Source: Glandiceps talaboti
Taxonomy: Eukaryota; Hemichordata; Enteropneusta; Spengelidae
Direction of reading: 5' to 3'
DNA length: 64,000 nucleotides
NCBI RefSeq assembly: GCF_964340395.1
Contig: NC_135566.1
Span: 23,223,135-23,287,134, forward strand
Part shown: positions 12,408 to 22,828 of the stretch, piece by piece
Position numbering within the stretch: position 1 is the first letter of the stretch
Layout: each line of letters opens with the position of its first letter
Made by a program: the position numbers and the translations under genes
The notes under the pieces: model-generated
The model's input: only the letters and a program-made list of their open reading frames with translations
Database searches by the model: none
What the model was told of the DNA's origin: nothing

Positions 12408-12465
12408 CCTACCTACCCAATGTGATGGGCTAGGTTGAACAGCTTTTTTATTTTTTTCCAGCCTG
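11231..12465. mobile_element. Candidate 1.2-kb MITE-like element
   Basis: The left end GGCCAGAAAAAATTAAAAAG followed by CTGTT is inverted at the right end, where AACAGCTTTTTTA and TTTTTTTCCAGCC finish at 12465: about 25 positions with a few mismatches. Inside are no coding motifs, only AT-rich sequence and a pure A run at 12374-12411. I see no clear target duplication, so the boundary claim rests on the inverted ends alone. Confidence 0.45.
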
Positions 12466-12599
12466 AGAACAAATTCTACAATATTGCTCCACTTTGATAA
12501 TTTGGTAATAATATTTTTTCAGTAATTACTTCAAATTCAAATTATGACAATATAATTCAGTACACACCCTGGTACCTCAACCATGTTCACAAAGTACAA

Positions 12600-12679
12600 T
12601 GTATATATATATATAACTCGGTGAGTATCAATCTGCTAAGACAGTGCTCTATACCGCAGTGGCAGAGCGTAATAGTTCC

Positions 12680-12751
<72 letters not shown>

Positions 12752-12900
12752 AAAATAGTGACTAGAAGAGATGAAACAGTTCAAAAGTCGGCCTTACTTC
12801 CAATCCCAAGATGTGAAGCGATGAGCAACGTTTCAATGTGACTTGCACACCTTCATCAGGCTCAGCTGTTACTATGACATGACAAATCTAGAGTAACTGC
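12600..12900 (-). ncRNA. Possible decayed hammerhead relic beside (TA)n
   Basis: On the minus strand, CTGATGA (12859-12853) is followed by a five-pair helix GUGUG/CACAU and then GAAAC (12834-12830), the order of a hammerhead core. Stem III and a closing stem I are not convincing, so it is probably inactive. A pure TA tract (12681-12748) flanks it, as at the better hammerhead at 16.3 kb. The segment 12640-12660 also resembles a stretch near 16.41 kb (ACAGTGCTC-ATAC). Confidence 0.35.
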
Positions 12901-14339
12901 GCATGTATACGGTTTGCTGATGTACTTATTACTTAGTAAGTAATTACTCTAATTAATGATTTTCAGTAATTAGGCTAGTCTTAAAGCTGTACTAGCTGCA
13001 ACTGGGATATTTTTTAAACAGGTACTCTAATAATTGGTCAGTTACTTATGAACAGTATCTGCAAATTAGTGGTCAATAGTATTTGTAGGTGATGTTGTGA
13101 TAAATCCTCAGCAATGTTATACCTGCACTAGTTTGTAACTGTAGTATTGTTTTTCAATTAGACAACCACAATCTATTCACTGAAAAGTGTAAAAAAATAC
13201 CAATAATGAGACATTGTAGATGTCAATCCGGTCAATCTTATCCATTAATACTGTAATAACAGTTTTCCTCATGATCACCGTTGAGGGCGCTGATTTTGGG
13301 GAGGGACCTAAAAATCAATTGATATGATTTATCAAGTATACCGGTAAAGCTATAAAAAATATGTTCACTTACAGGTGATGCAATACTGTTCAGGGTGTAC
13401 GATTTTTTGAGTAAGTTACTGTATCTAACCAAAACATTTTCAAAAAATATGTTCAGTTGCAGCTATAGTCTTCGAATTGTATTCTTTAATACAGATATCA
13501 ACCATAATAAAGCACACATACCCTATAATCCCTGTTGGCATAGATTTCAGGTTTAATGAGTGATTTGTATAATTATTATCATTATTACAAGTGAAGGGGT
13601 TTAAATATTATATAATGAACAATTTTGGGAGGACTTTAGAGGATTATCACTTATGGTTGTTGTGTATGAGGCGTAAAGGTTGACGTTTTACACCCATAAC
13701 TAATTGTGCAACATTTCCCATTCAAGCTTCAAGTCGTAACAATTGGGAGCTTGGTACTTGCCATGTATATGAATAAAAGTATAACAATATTATTTTATTT
13801 ATGACTAAATTGGCACTAGCACTGCGGCCCAGCGAAGATCTCAATTGTCCAGTATTCCCAAAGCATTTAGGCACCAATAGTTGATTGACAGCTACGGTAG
13901 CGAGGAGTCAGATTTCCACAAAACCCCTTTGGTCTCTACTTACGATTTTTCAGACAGCTTGGTGTGCATTTGAAAAAGTTGAACATGAGCTGAGCGCAGT
14001 TTAGTTGTCATAAAATAATGTTGCAAAGTTTAGTGAAAAAATATCGATTTCAAGTTTTTCTGACATAAGCGCAGTAGTACTGACTGTGGTGAGCGTATGC
14101 GTCCGTGGAACACATATCGTTGACCTGTTGATAGCATTATTTGCTGGCGGGTATTAAACTAAAATATACGTAATAACTCGAAATTGTCAATTTTATTTGC
14201 CACTGTAAAACTTGTGAAACTCGTACATTATCGCATTTCACTAACTTTGGGTGAACTTGTCATCACCTAGTTGAAATTGACAGGTCGGCGACTATCCCAT
14301 GCACTATCCCCATGACATCCGGAGAATATAATTATACAA
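12901..14339. other. Intron sequence with one short dispersed repeat
   Basis: No gene seen. A segment at about 13960-14016 (GGTGTGCATTTGAAAAAGTT to TTGTCATAAAA) recurs in diverged form at about 15354-15411, so at least part of this stretch is repetitive. Confidence 0.45.
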
Positions 14340-15028
14340 CTGTCATATTTTGTATCTGGGGTCATTAACAATTGTCAACTGCAAGGACAGCACAACACAG
14401 ATGTGTATTGCCAAGTCAGGCATGGCTTTGATTAACTATTAGCCAATGGCTTCAATGACTGGGTACGTCATCAGACATGCTAACCAATGGAGCCTGAGTT
14501 TTTGGCTATGAATGACATGCTGTATGAGCACATGTTTTCTGATATAAAAGAGTTGGAAGTGTTAGTTCTATGGTTAAGGTTGGGAGTAGAACCAGCAGCA
14601 GAGACATGGTAGACTAGAGCTTAAGCTAGTGCTTGGAGGCGAGCAAGCAAGGTGAGCGAGGGGAAGAGAGGAAAGGAGAGCGGAGAACAGCAAGGTGAGC
14701 GAGGGGAAGCAGACCAAACTGAACAGTGGGAGTAGAGCCCAGTAGCAGACAGTGGTAGCAGTATTGGGCATCTGGAGACAGTTCTACGGAGTGTGGAATC
14801 TTCAGTCGGAGCCAGCTCTACTAATTGTTGTGTGACTGCCATCGCTTCTTTGTATGTACACCTGTGTTCGGACACTAAGTTTATTTACCCAATAACAGTA
14901 CAGTCAGATAAGTACAAGTAGTAATTTTGCCGGCCGATATATTGTTTGAATGTTTATATAGTCTTTTTATATAGTTATTATTAAAGTTGATGTTTAATCA
15001 TATTTCTGTGTGTCCTGGAGTTCATTAC
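14340..15028 (+). mobile_element. Candidate solo LTR
   Basis: About 690 bp beginning TGTCATATTTTG and ending GAGTTCATTACA (TG...CA). It contains a TATA-like GATATAAAAGAG at 14541 and a poly(A)-signal-like ATTAAA near 14980, in LTR order. A purine-rich stretch at 14635-14715 has two copies of CAAGGTGAGCGAGGGGAAG. There is no second LTR, no internal retroviral-type coding region and no clear target duplication. It could also be a short transcribed gene. Confidence 0.35.
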
Positions 15029-16214
15029 AGCAAGCCATCCCCACAGATCACATTAAGGGTTCCGTCCCCCTGACTTACCCACAGTTTATCAATTTTAGCC
15101 TGCAAAACTCAGACACAGGAATATTCCCAAAATTCCAGATATTGTCTATTCATTCACAAAAGTGGTGAAAGACGATTTCTCTACACCACACAGCTTTCAT
15201 AAAATTAAAGACTAATTTTTGTGAAAGCAAATGCTAGGTCAGTCTGTATGTATTACGTGTAATTTACTTACAGAATAACAAAGTTAGAGGTCTGTATTTA
15301 TGTAGGTACATGATAAAATGTGCCGGTTTACAAATTACAAGTGGTTTTCTTTTGGTGTGCATTTGAAAAAGTGAGCAAAAAGTGAACGTGAGCAAGTTCA
15401 GTTGTCATAAAAGAACACAGCCGTTGTTTTTCTATGGGAAATCTGACATGGTATTGGGAATTAAATGTCAAATTTGCACTCCTACAATCGCTTGATTTCA
15501 TTTTTTTTTTATCTTTGCGTTACTTGCGATAAAATTTTGAGATTTTAAGTCGTTTGAATCTCTTCTAAAATCATATGGTTTTGATTTGATTTGATCTCAA
15601 TCGAAAATGCGATGTCATTGTGTCAGCATGCCATAAAGTTGATTCGACCTGTGTCATAACTTCTGCTACCGTAAAACGCTGTAAGAATATTGTTTCATTT
15701 ATTACAAATTGTACTATGTATAGCCAATAACATGTAATAATATATTAATCCGAATGCAAAAACGTACCTGAAATTATGAAATGTATGGCATACATGCGGA
15801 GTGCACGTGATATAGGTCATTCCAGGCATGATGATATTGTTACACTGTGTAACATTGTATCACATTCATAAGATGTTTATGTGTGCATCTGTACAGCGCG
15901 TGCGTACTAAAACACTGCAAATAAAAGATCACAACCTTGCTTGATGGTGACACAACTGTGAAATCATGGATAATTTATCAATATTCACGTAAAAATGGAA
16001 GGTATGGAAGGCTACTCATCCTCAACTATATCCAGCGGCACTGTGTTCAATCATAACGCAACTAATGGTTTCCTTGAACGCAACAGTGGATGGATATTTT
16101 GGTACACGAGTGTCAATGTTGTGTCAAACCGGACCTTATTACTCAAAGACCTACATAATGAACGATACACCGATCATGTCATATATTCAACTGAAGTTTA
16201 TGTACTACGTGTGC
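15029..16214. other. Intron sequence with a dispersed repeat
   Basis: No gene recognised. The part near 15570-15670 (TTTTGATTTGATTTGATCTC, then GCATGCCATA and a CTTCTGCTA) recurs in inverse orientation at about 63340-63450, so it belongs to a dispersed repeat family. The downstream 15.9-16.2 kb stretch is unremarkable. Confidence 0.5.
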
Positions 16215-16270
<56 letters not shown>

Positions 16271-16274
<4 letters not shown>

Positions 16275-16385
16275 AGGGTAGAAGAAAATCAAGTCGGGTT
16301 TTTCGTCTCTACAAGCCTGTTTCGTGAGTAAATCACTCGTCAGGAGATGTTGATGTACCCGACTTGATTTTCTTCTACCCTCAAC
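16271..16385 (-). ncRNA. Type I hammerhead ribozyme with long stem I
   Basis: Minus strand, 5' to 3': stem I strand ending CTC; CTGACGA (16343-16337); stem II GTGA-TTTAC-TCAC (16336-16324); GAAAC (16323-16319); three-pair stem III ACA/TGT with loop GGCT; then GTA, with predicted cleavage between 16310 and 16309; then GAGA closing stem I. All core positions (CUGANGA, GAAA, UH) are present. Beyond an internal loop, stem I is extended by a perfect 29-bp inverted repeat (16271-16299 with 16357-16385). (AT)n tracts lie at 16215-16270 and 16453-16472. Short-stem-III type I hammerheads are typical of Penelope-like elements and animal retrozymes. Which one this is cannot be told. Confidence 0.85.
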
Positions 16386-16499
16386 ATATACTCCGCTCTG
16401 TGTGCAGACGTATCGAGCACTGTACTACGGACAAATCTTACCACTGACTTCCTATATATATATATATATATATGTGACAGTAAATCAATAGTCGCCCCT

Positions 16500-16930
16500 A
16501 GAGGGTGCCCTGGAACTAATAAAAACACCCTCAAGAACATTCTTTAGAACCAAATTTCAGCCTAATCTGCTCGGTAGTTTTGGAATCAAAGATTTTTTAC
16601 CCAAAAGACACATTTTTATACTTAATTAGCATATTACTGATGGGATCATCATGTCATGAACACTTCTTTATCTAAACATCTCTAAGAATGTTCCAACCAA
16701 ATTTCATATCAATTTGCTGAGTAGTTTTTGAGTTTAACTTTTTGAACAAAAATTACATTTTTTTACCCAAATCACACACCAGTGGTAAGATTGTTTTGAT
16801 TTGAACAGTTTCCCAACTAGACATCCAAGGTAATATACCTAGTGGTTTTTACTTAAAGTTGTTCACACACACACACTTTGCCATTCCTATAGCACTACTG
16901 AACCATATCAGTTCAGTTGCGCTAAAAATG
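16500..16930 (+). repeat. Family B copy, 5' truncated
   Basis: 3' third of family B: ACCAAATTTCAGCCTAATCT at 16549, the usual CCAAAAGACACATTTTTA block, a short CA repeat near 16866, then CCTATAGCACTACTGAACC and the terminal hairpin partner GTTCAGTTGCGCTAAAAA. The hairpin that ends all family B copies is preserved. It ends about 85 bp before TIR exon 3. Confidence 0.8.
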
Positions 16931-17013
16931 GTCAGTATGTGACTAGTAATACATATTGACAAATCATGAAATGGATTAGGTTTGTTACTACATGTAGAAT
17001 GCATGCTACTTAC

Positions 17014-17159
17014 ATTCCAAAATCCATATTCATAGAGAGTTCATCCCTTCCAAGGAGAGCACAAGGAAAGATTGGTTTGTTGGATACATATGCCAAAGCC
17101 AACTCATCTTTACAGTACTTAGACTTGACGGATTTACCACTCAACAAAGATAGGAACAA
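17014..17159 (-). CDS. TIR protein exon 3 (TIR core with catalytic Glu)
   Basis: Minus-strand exon of 146 nt, acceptor CTATTTCAG|TTGTTC, donor GGAAT|GTAAGTAG. Enters in phase 0, leaves in phase 2. It reads LFLSLLSGKSVKSKYCKDEL, then ALAYVSNKPIFPCALLGRDE and LSMNMDFG. LFLSLLS is the fourth TIR strand, SKYCKDEL the helix with the glutamate that matches the SARM1 catalytic residue, and NKPIFPCAL the following strand. Residues 90-137 of the predicted protein. Strong match to the TIR_2 type, in which this strand-helix pair is best conserved. Confidence 0.92.
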
Positions 17160-17432
17160 CTGAAATAGATTAAAAAGAAGAAACTATGACAAGCAATGAT
17201 GACATCTGACCTCTATCCTGTACACCATCATTTCTATAAATGTTGCATTTCAAATCAATAATGTGATGCAATGAACTTTAATTAAACCAAAAGTACACAC
17301 AGCACTTGCACACTCACAACACACACATGCCTGCGCACACACAAATATGCATACACCTCTATATACATAACTCAATAAGGTAAAGTGCTCAAAATAAAGA
17401 AAATAGTTAATCAAAACAAATGTACTCAATCC

Positions 17433-20065
17433 AGGGGTCGAAATAATGAAAAAGTAGAAAACAAAAAGTACTTGCCCAAATCAAAAAGTGCTTGCCCATT
17501 CCAAATACTGTAGTGGGGTATTTTTTGTGGCTTACAAATGCACACTGTTGTGATTGATTGGTCTTTCTTTTGTTTATTGTCAAAAAATTTCACTTTGAAA
17601 GTTTCTGTGGGTACTCAAAAGTTCTCTCCACAACAAACAGGAGTCCTAGATAATATGGCCTAATTAATATTCATACTATACCATAGCATACAATTTTTTT
17701 GTTCACAAACATTTTTCCTGCATTTTCATAAGCTATCAATATAAACCAGATTTACACTGAATGCCTTCAGTAAGGGTAATATTGAGCTTTTTGTTCCTAC
17801 ACATAATAATTGCTGGAATGCAACAACCTTGTTATAGTAGGCTATTAGTACATGATATACCCCTGAATTGGCAAAAAGGTGTGCCAAACTATAAGAAATC
17901 TGAAAGTACTTTGTGATATCAATCTATGTACATGTAGTGGAACAGATGTAATGGCTTTTGAAATCAAATTATTCAAATTTACAGGGATACACATACATCC
18001 GAAATGCATATATTATAGACATATGTACATTTACCCATGCATACAGAACAAATGTATGGATTGCTTATTGGTATCATTTGAACATAATGAATTTTAGCTC
18101 TATATCTGTGATTTTTGAAGTCCCAGTGAAAGTTAGTTGTCAAAAAAGTTATTCAAATATCTGCTACCTATTCTCAATACAGGAAAGCTTGACTCAACTT
18201 TGGGCACGCCGACTTTCGTGATCCCTACATATATACCCGGGATATGTACACTCGTTTCCACGGCAAATAATAAACACAATTCAAACCATCGTAACATCAC
18301 TATTACGCAGAAAGTTTACATACTTTATGGTAAGCATGCTACCGTTCTATAGTTTGATTTTCGTTTACGGCAATATACCCTTTATGTAACACGCAGTTCG
18401 AGAATTTCACGATGCACACCACAATGAGGTGAATTTCCATGGCTCTCAAGTTCATTTGGTTTCTCAAAATATAGACAGAAACTTATCGATATATATTTCG
18501 ATATACATACCTTTCAATACAAGCAACCCGAATACTTTGAACGGTCTAGAAAAAAAACAATCAATGTCGGAAAATTGGGGAAAAATTGACCCTATTAAAC
18601 CACTTAGTACACTGCCCAACATTACAACACAGTAACAACATTTACTTTTCTCATTTGCATTGTTGTGATGTTATTTTTTACGAATAAATGCACACGTTCT
18701 GACAGCAAACTCAAAAGATTTATATTAAAACAGAGAGAAGATTTTCAATTTTGATCAAAGAAAAGATCATATGGATTTTAAATTTTAAAATAGTGAAGGG
18801 ATCATATGATTGCCTGCAGATGCGATCTTATGGCCAACAACAACATGTAATCATTATGTGAAGCTTTTATAGAACGTTGTAGCATAGCTCTCACCGTATT
18901 AGGAGTTTTAATAAAGGCCAACAAAAGAGAAGGAATTGTTACTGGTCACAGCACATCACTGAAATGCCCCACTTCGATCTTTTTTACCCTGTGTTTTTCC
19001 AGCCAATGCAATCTGCAGATCCACGGGAAAACACAAAATAACTCTACCTACGTTAATTGCTACTTCAGTAAAGACAACTGCAGAACTAATCATGAACAAT
19101 TAAAAAAAAAAATCAAATTCACATTGAATTTAGACAACATTTCCTGACCAGAAACAATGCTTTTCTTTTTTGTGGCCACCGCGTTTTATTACCAAAATAT
19201 GCCAATAACTTATTAAAACTGAGAGCTACATCAATAATAATTTCAGGACAGATGTGCTTAGGTATATGAAATGTATGTACCAAATTATGTTGAATTTGAA
19301 GGGTGCATTTTTGATATAGCGCCTAATTACCGAAAATCACCAACTACACAAATTGCTCATGCGTATTCGTGGAATGTTTACCAAAACCTAATCAGTTCTT
19401 GCCATTACCCTACAGAATACGTCTTCAAAATTTTGTTTGAATTGAGCCAGCCGTTTTGGAGAAAATGATGACATAGACAGACACACAGACAGACACACAC
19501 ACACACAGACACACACACACAGACTTTGACCCCCTAATACATCTCTTCCTTACAGAAGAAAAAATGAACATTTATTTCAACACATATAAAATCTTTATAA
19601 GAATTTCCTTCTGCACCATGTCAATATATTTTCTTTCCTTCCTCATCCACACCAACTATTTTTGTCCCACAAGATATGCAGTTGATACAAACACCCAAAA
19701 CCTGAAAAATCATGCTGTACTGGTCATTCCAGGTATGTTTTCTCGATAGAGTAAACAAAGTATGTCAAGGACAGCTGGTCCAGATTGTTTTGAAAAGTGG
19801 TCAGTCAAGAAAGACATCTTCTCAATATTGCTACAATGTTATCATTTTCCAGACATTTTGGCACCTTGGTTATTCAATGTATCCAAAATCCTATCAGACA
19901 TGTGCAGTGTGTAATAAGTACAGCATGAACAGAGGCAAAAACACATCACTGATCAATAATCAAATTCTCCTTGCCCCTTGGGACAAGTACTTTTCAAAAA
20001 AACTTACCCACGCCTTCAAATCACTTGCCCGGGGCAAGTAAAAGGCCATTATTTAGAGCCCTGCA
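17433..20065. mobile_element. DNA transposon with CAGGG(G/C)TC ends, host of a nested repeat
   Basis: Inverted ends: CAGGGGTCGAAATAATG at 17433, and the complement of CAGGGCTCTAAATAATGG ending at 20065. Subterminal CTTGCCC/GGGCAAG motifs occur at both sides (17470-17500 and 19970-20040). The interior is mostly a diverged family A copy (17747-19567). Neighbouring CAATC occurs at both edges but out of register, so no clean duplication. hAT-like by end sequence. No transposase visible. Confidence 0.55.
17747..19567 (+). repeat. Diverged family A element
   Basis: Starts ACCAGATTTACACTGAATGC with the subterminal motif GCCTTCAGTAAGGG. Ends with a CA/CAGA simple repeat (19473-19522) and CTTCCTTACAGAAG, the inverse of the 5' motif. 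The middle has ATGCCAATAACTTATTAAAA- and TACCAAATTATGTTGAATTT-type text shared with family A tandem units. Substantially older than the copies at 49.1 and 54.5 kb. Confidence 0.65.
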
Positions 20066-20157
20066 ATCACATAAAACATACACACATATGATATGTATAT
20101 GAATTGGGCAGTCAAAGTACTTTTCTTTATTGTGGGATAACGATTACTTCTAAGATC

Positions 20158-20712
20158 AACAAGTCATTGAAAATGACATCATCCCCGCTATGATTTGGTT
20201 TTAAGGAACTGGCAGTTTATGTTGTCATTTTCAAACCTGGTTAATGTTGTTTGGCCTCATATGGTTGTTTTTGATATCACTACTCTGTTCAAGCATGTCT
20301 GAGTTATGGCTTTGGACATGAAAACTGCGCCAACAAAATGGCTGCCAGGCAGCCATATCGGATTGTATCATGACAAAAATTGATATGCACATGTATGTCA
20401 TAGAACACTGTCCTAATAGCAACTTTGAATGAGATCTGTTCTGAGTTATGGATTTGGACAGGGAAAATTCGCAAACAAAATGGCTGCTAGGCGACCATAT
20501 TGGATCGTATCATAAAACAAATTGACGTGCATATGTATGCTATAGTATGTTGCCCCTGTACCAAGTTTGAAAAAAATCGGTCCAGGCATCTCCAAGAAAC
20601 GGCTGCGGACGGATGGACGGACGGAAGCACGGACAGATGGAACCCAACACCTACCTCGCCGTTATGCCGTTTAACGGCAGCTATTGCTGCAAAAATTGCT
20701 GCCATAACTAGT
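20158..20712 (+). repeat. Family C element
   Basis: Starts CAAGTCATTGAAAATGACAT, then CCCCGCTATGATTTGGTTTT. Internal halves repeat the CAAAATGGCTGCCAGGCAGC motif (20335 and 20477). Ends with the GGACGGACGG-type repeat and GGAACCCAACACC near 20650. The usual terminal GGGGAC hairpin is replaced by TGCCGTTTAACGGCAG, a different palindrome, so this may be a sub-family. Confidence 0.75.
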
Positions 20713-21280
20713 TCCACATATGCATATTAGCCTTGTTTATCTAAACAGCCATTTTGAAAGCATGACAGTGAACGGTATCTGGAGTACGATCCAAATGACC
20801 ATAATTTTTTGTGCGTTTTTGCTCACAAAATCGAATTTCAACATGGCGGAAGTAATTAACGGCTCTCATAGCATGGTCTACGATATAAATTATGTCACTA
20901 TCTTTGGATATTTCGACAGAATTTGACTCAAAATACATCATTGAATACAAGTATTTAGCTATGGGAACACTTGTACTTGTGTGTAAGCATCAAATTCCCA
21001 CTAAGGCCATGTGAGTTGCCGGCGGCAGTTTACGGTTGAATTTTTGAATGTTGTTCAAATTTACGCAATCTTGTGACCATGCCGACGCCCGTGCTAACGT
21101 TCTGGGGGTAATTTTTGGCTAAATCGTGGATTATTTGGGTTATATTTCTTTTTGTTATGGCTCAATAATGTCTTTTATTTGTATTAGCTCAGTGTGTAGA
21201 GGTCAGTGGAGGGAAACTTACTTGATGATATGGGCGATTTTCCGATCAGATTTTTTATGTGCGTTTTTTCAATGTTTTAG

Positions 21281-21367
21281 TTTTTTCAATACTCTATGCA
21301 GTATATGGAAGGATCAGATTATCGCAACGTAACTTCAAAGTCCTGACTGCATATTTGCTTTTGTGGG
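21281..21367 (+). CDS. Candidate exon, unrecognised membrane-like peptide
   Basis: After an acceptor-like AATGTTTTAG the frame reads SILYAVYGRIRLSQRNFKVL then TAYLLLW, ending at a donor-like TG|GTAAGC. Two hydrophobic runs flank a basic stretch. I recognise no family. Without a neighbouring exon of matching phase this is a prediction only, and could be chance. Confidence 0.2.
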
Positions 21368-21529
21368 TAAGCATGTCGGCAAAAAGCGTCACCTTTGCGT
21401 TCCGATTCGGACTCGTATACTACCAACTTGGGGGCATTTTTTACTGATTTGGAGGATAAATTTGGTGATAATTTTTTGTTGTTCTGTCAAATAATGATAT
21501 ATAATTACACAAACTGGTTTTTCAGAAGG

Positions 21530-21631
21530 TATTGGGGCGATGACTTCAGATATTTTTGTCCCTTTGATTGCCGGTGCGGGACTGACTATTTGCGTTGTTA
21601 TCGGATTAGTGAGCTGTTAATTATTTTCGTT
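21530..21631 (+). CDS. Candidate terminal exon, hydrophobic tail
   Basis: After TTTTTCAG the plus strand reads GIGAMTSDIFVPLIAGAGLT followed by ICVVIGLVSC and TAA. It looks like a single membrane segment before a stop. It could join the candidate exon at 21281-21367 but phase cannot be settled from sequence alone. Low confidence. Confidence 0.2.
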
Positions 21632-22589
21632 CAAATTTATTACGACTGAAAATAACATTTTCTGACGAATTTTCGCCAATTTTGACCATTTAATCAGTAT
21701 ACAGAAGTTTTGTAGGAACATACATGTTGGTATTTTGAATTTTGTTTGTAATATAAATATTTTGTTTACTTGTGATACATCAATAAATAAACAACTTATG
21801 TTTGTTTTATTAATATTTTATTACTTTAATCCATATTTCGGTTGTGTGTGTGATATTTGAATGTATGTATTTGCAACTATGATGTAGAATATGTATGTTC
21901 CATTCAAATGATACCTTATTTTTCAAAAATAAGCAACTCTAAGTATTTTTATATCAGTTTGACTACATAACACTCACTCTCACATTATGTTAGGGTGACG
22001 TTTTTTGTTTTTTTGTTTCTCATCTCCAGTGGAATAGTCAGGTGGGGCGGGCAGGCGAAATAAAAAAAAGGGGGCACGAAAAAAAAATCTGTATTTTTTA
22101 AGTTCTATTCTCTGTCCTTTCTGTCCTGTTAGTCTCTATACAACTTCTTTTCTCTTCTTTTTATTGAATTCCTTGTTACAAGTCTCTTTCCTTCATTTTA
22201 GCAAGGTTGACAAGTCCGTAGAACAACTTTGTAAGAAGATGAATACTTATCATCCTGATGGGTGTATATCTGTAGCCATGAACTATACAGTGTGTGATTT
22301 TATCAGGAGTACTAATACATTCGTCCTATTAATCAAAGTGGCATTGACATCGCTTATAATTTATTCAAATTATCCAATTTAAACTTTAGTATGTAACTTT
22401 TTGAAACACTTACGTGATTGTCATCAGTGTGCTAGATGAATTTTCATTTATATAAATCATTACTTCTATGAAACATTTTTCTTCAGTGTCAACTTGTCAA
22501 AATATTCCACCAGATAACATGTAAACATTTCTAGAACTCAGAACTCCTTTTGGGATTTACTGTTTAACAGTAATTAAAAGTAATAATGT

Positions 22590-22828
22590 AAACATCGGAA
22601 CGTCTTCCAAGGTCATGCATGTCATGGGTCATGAAACGCTATGGAGTTGGTCATTTCCCCGATGATACAATTTACAACTGATTTAAAGCTAAAAACTGGT
22701 CAAGAAATTAGGAATGCAGTATGACTTTTACCAATTTTAAGCATAATTTTGAAAATGATGGAAATATTCTGAGCTATTATTACATTGCAGCAAAATGTAC
22801 CACGCGGCGGTATTAATTTCGAGCCCTG
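22590..22828 (+). repeat. Dispersed repeat ending in TTCGAGCCCTG (copy 1)
   Basis: About 240 bp alignable by eye to 28830-29114: GAACGTCTTCCAAGGT, TTTAAAGCTAAAAACTG, AAGCATAATTTTGAAAATGA and ATTAATTTCGAGCCCTG. The end is the inverse of the CAGGGCTCGAAAT terminus seen at 40028, so these are probably right ends of related hAT-like transposons. Confidence 0.7.

Larger units (their letters stand above)
20713..22589. other. Intron sequence with possible small plus-strand exons
   Basis: No firm gene. Two splice-bounded open stretches on the plus strand are listed separately (21281-21367 and 21530-21631). The rest is AT-rich. At 22040-22090 there is a short purine-rich stretch (GGGGGCACGAAAAAAAAA). 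Confidence 0.4.

Noticed and set aside
12587-12841. ORFs rich in Ile-Tyr
   Set aside because: Translation of the (TA)n microsatellite.
14574-14875. Two minus-strand ORFs (65 and 84 codons)
   Set aside because: They overlap in different frames over a purine-rich repeat (CAAGGTGAGCGAGGGGAAG twice) and show no domain. The region fits an LTR-like sequence better.
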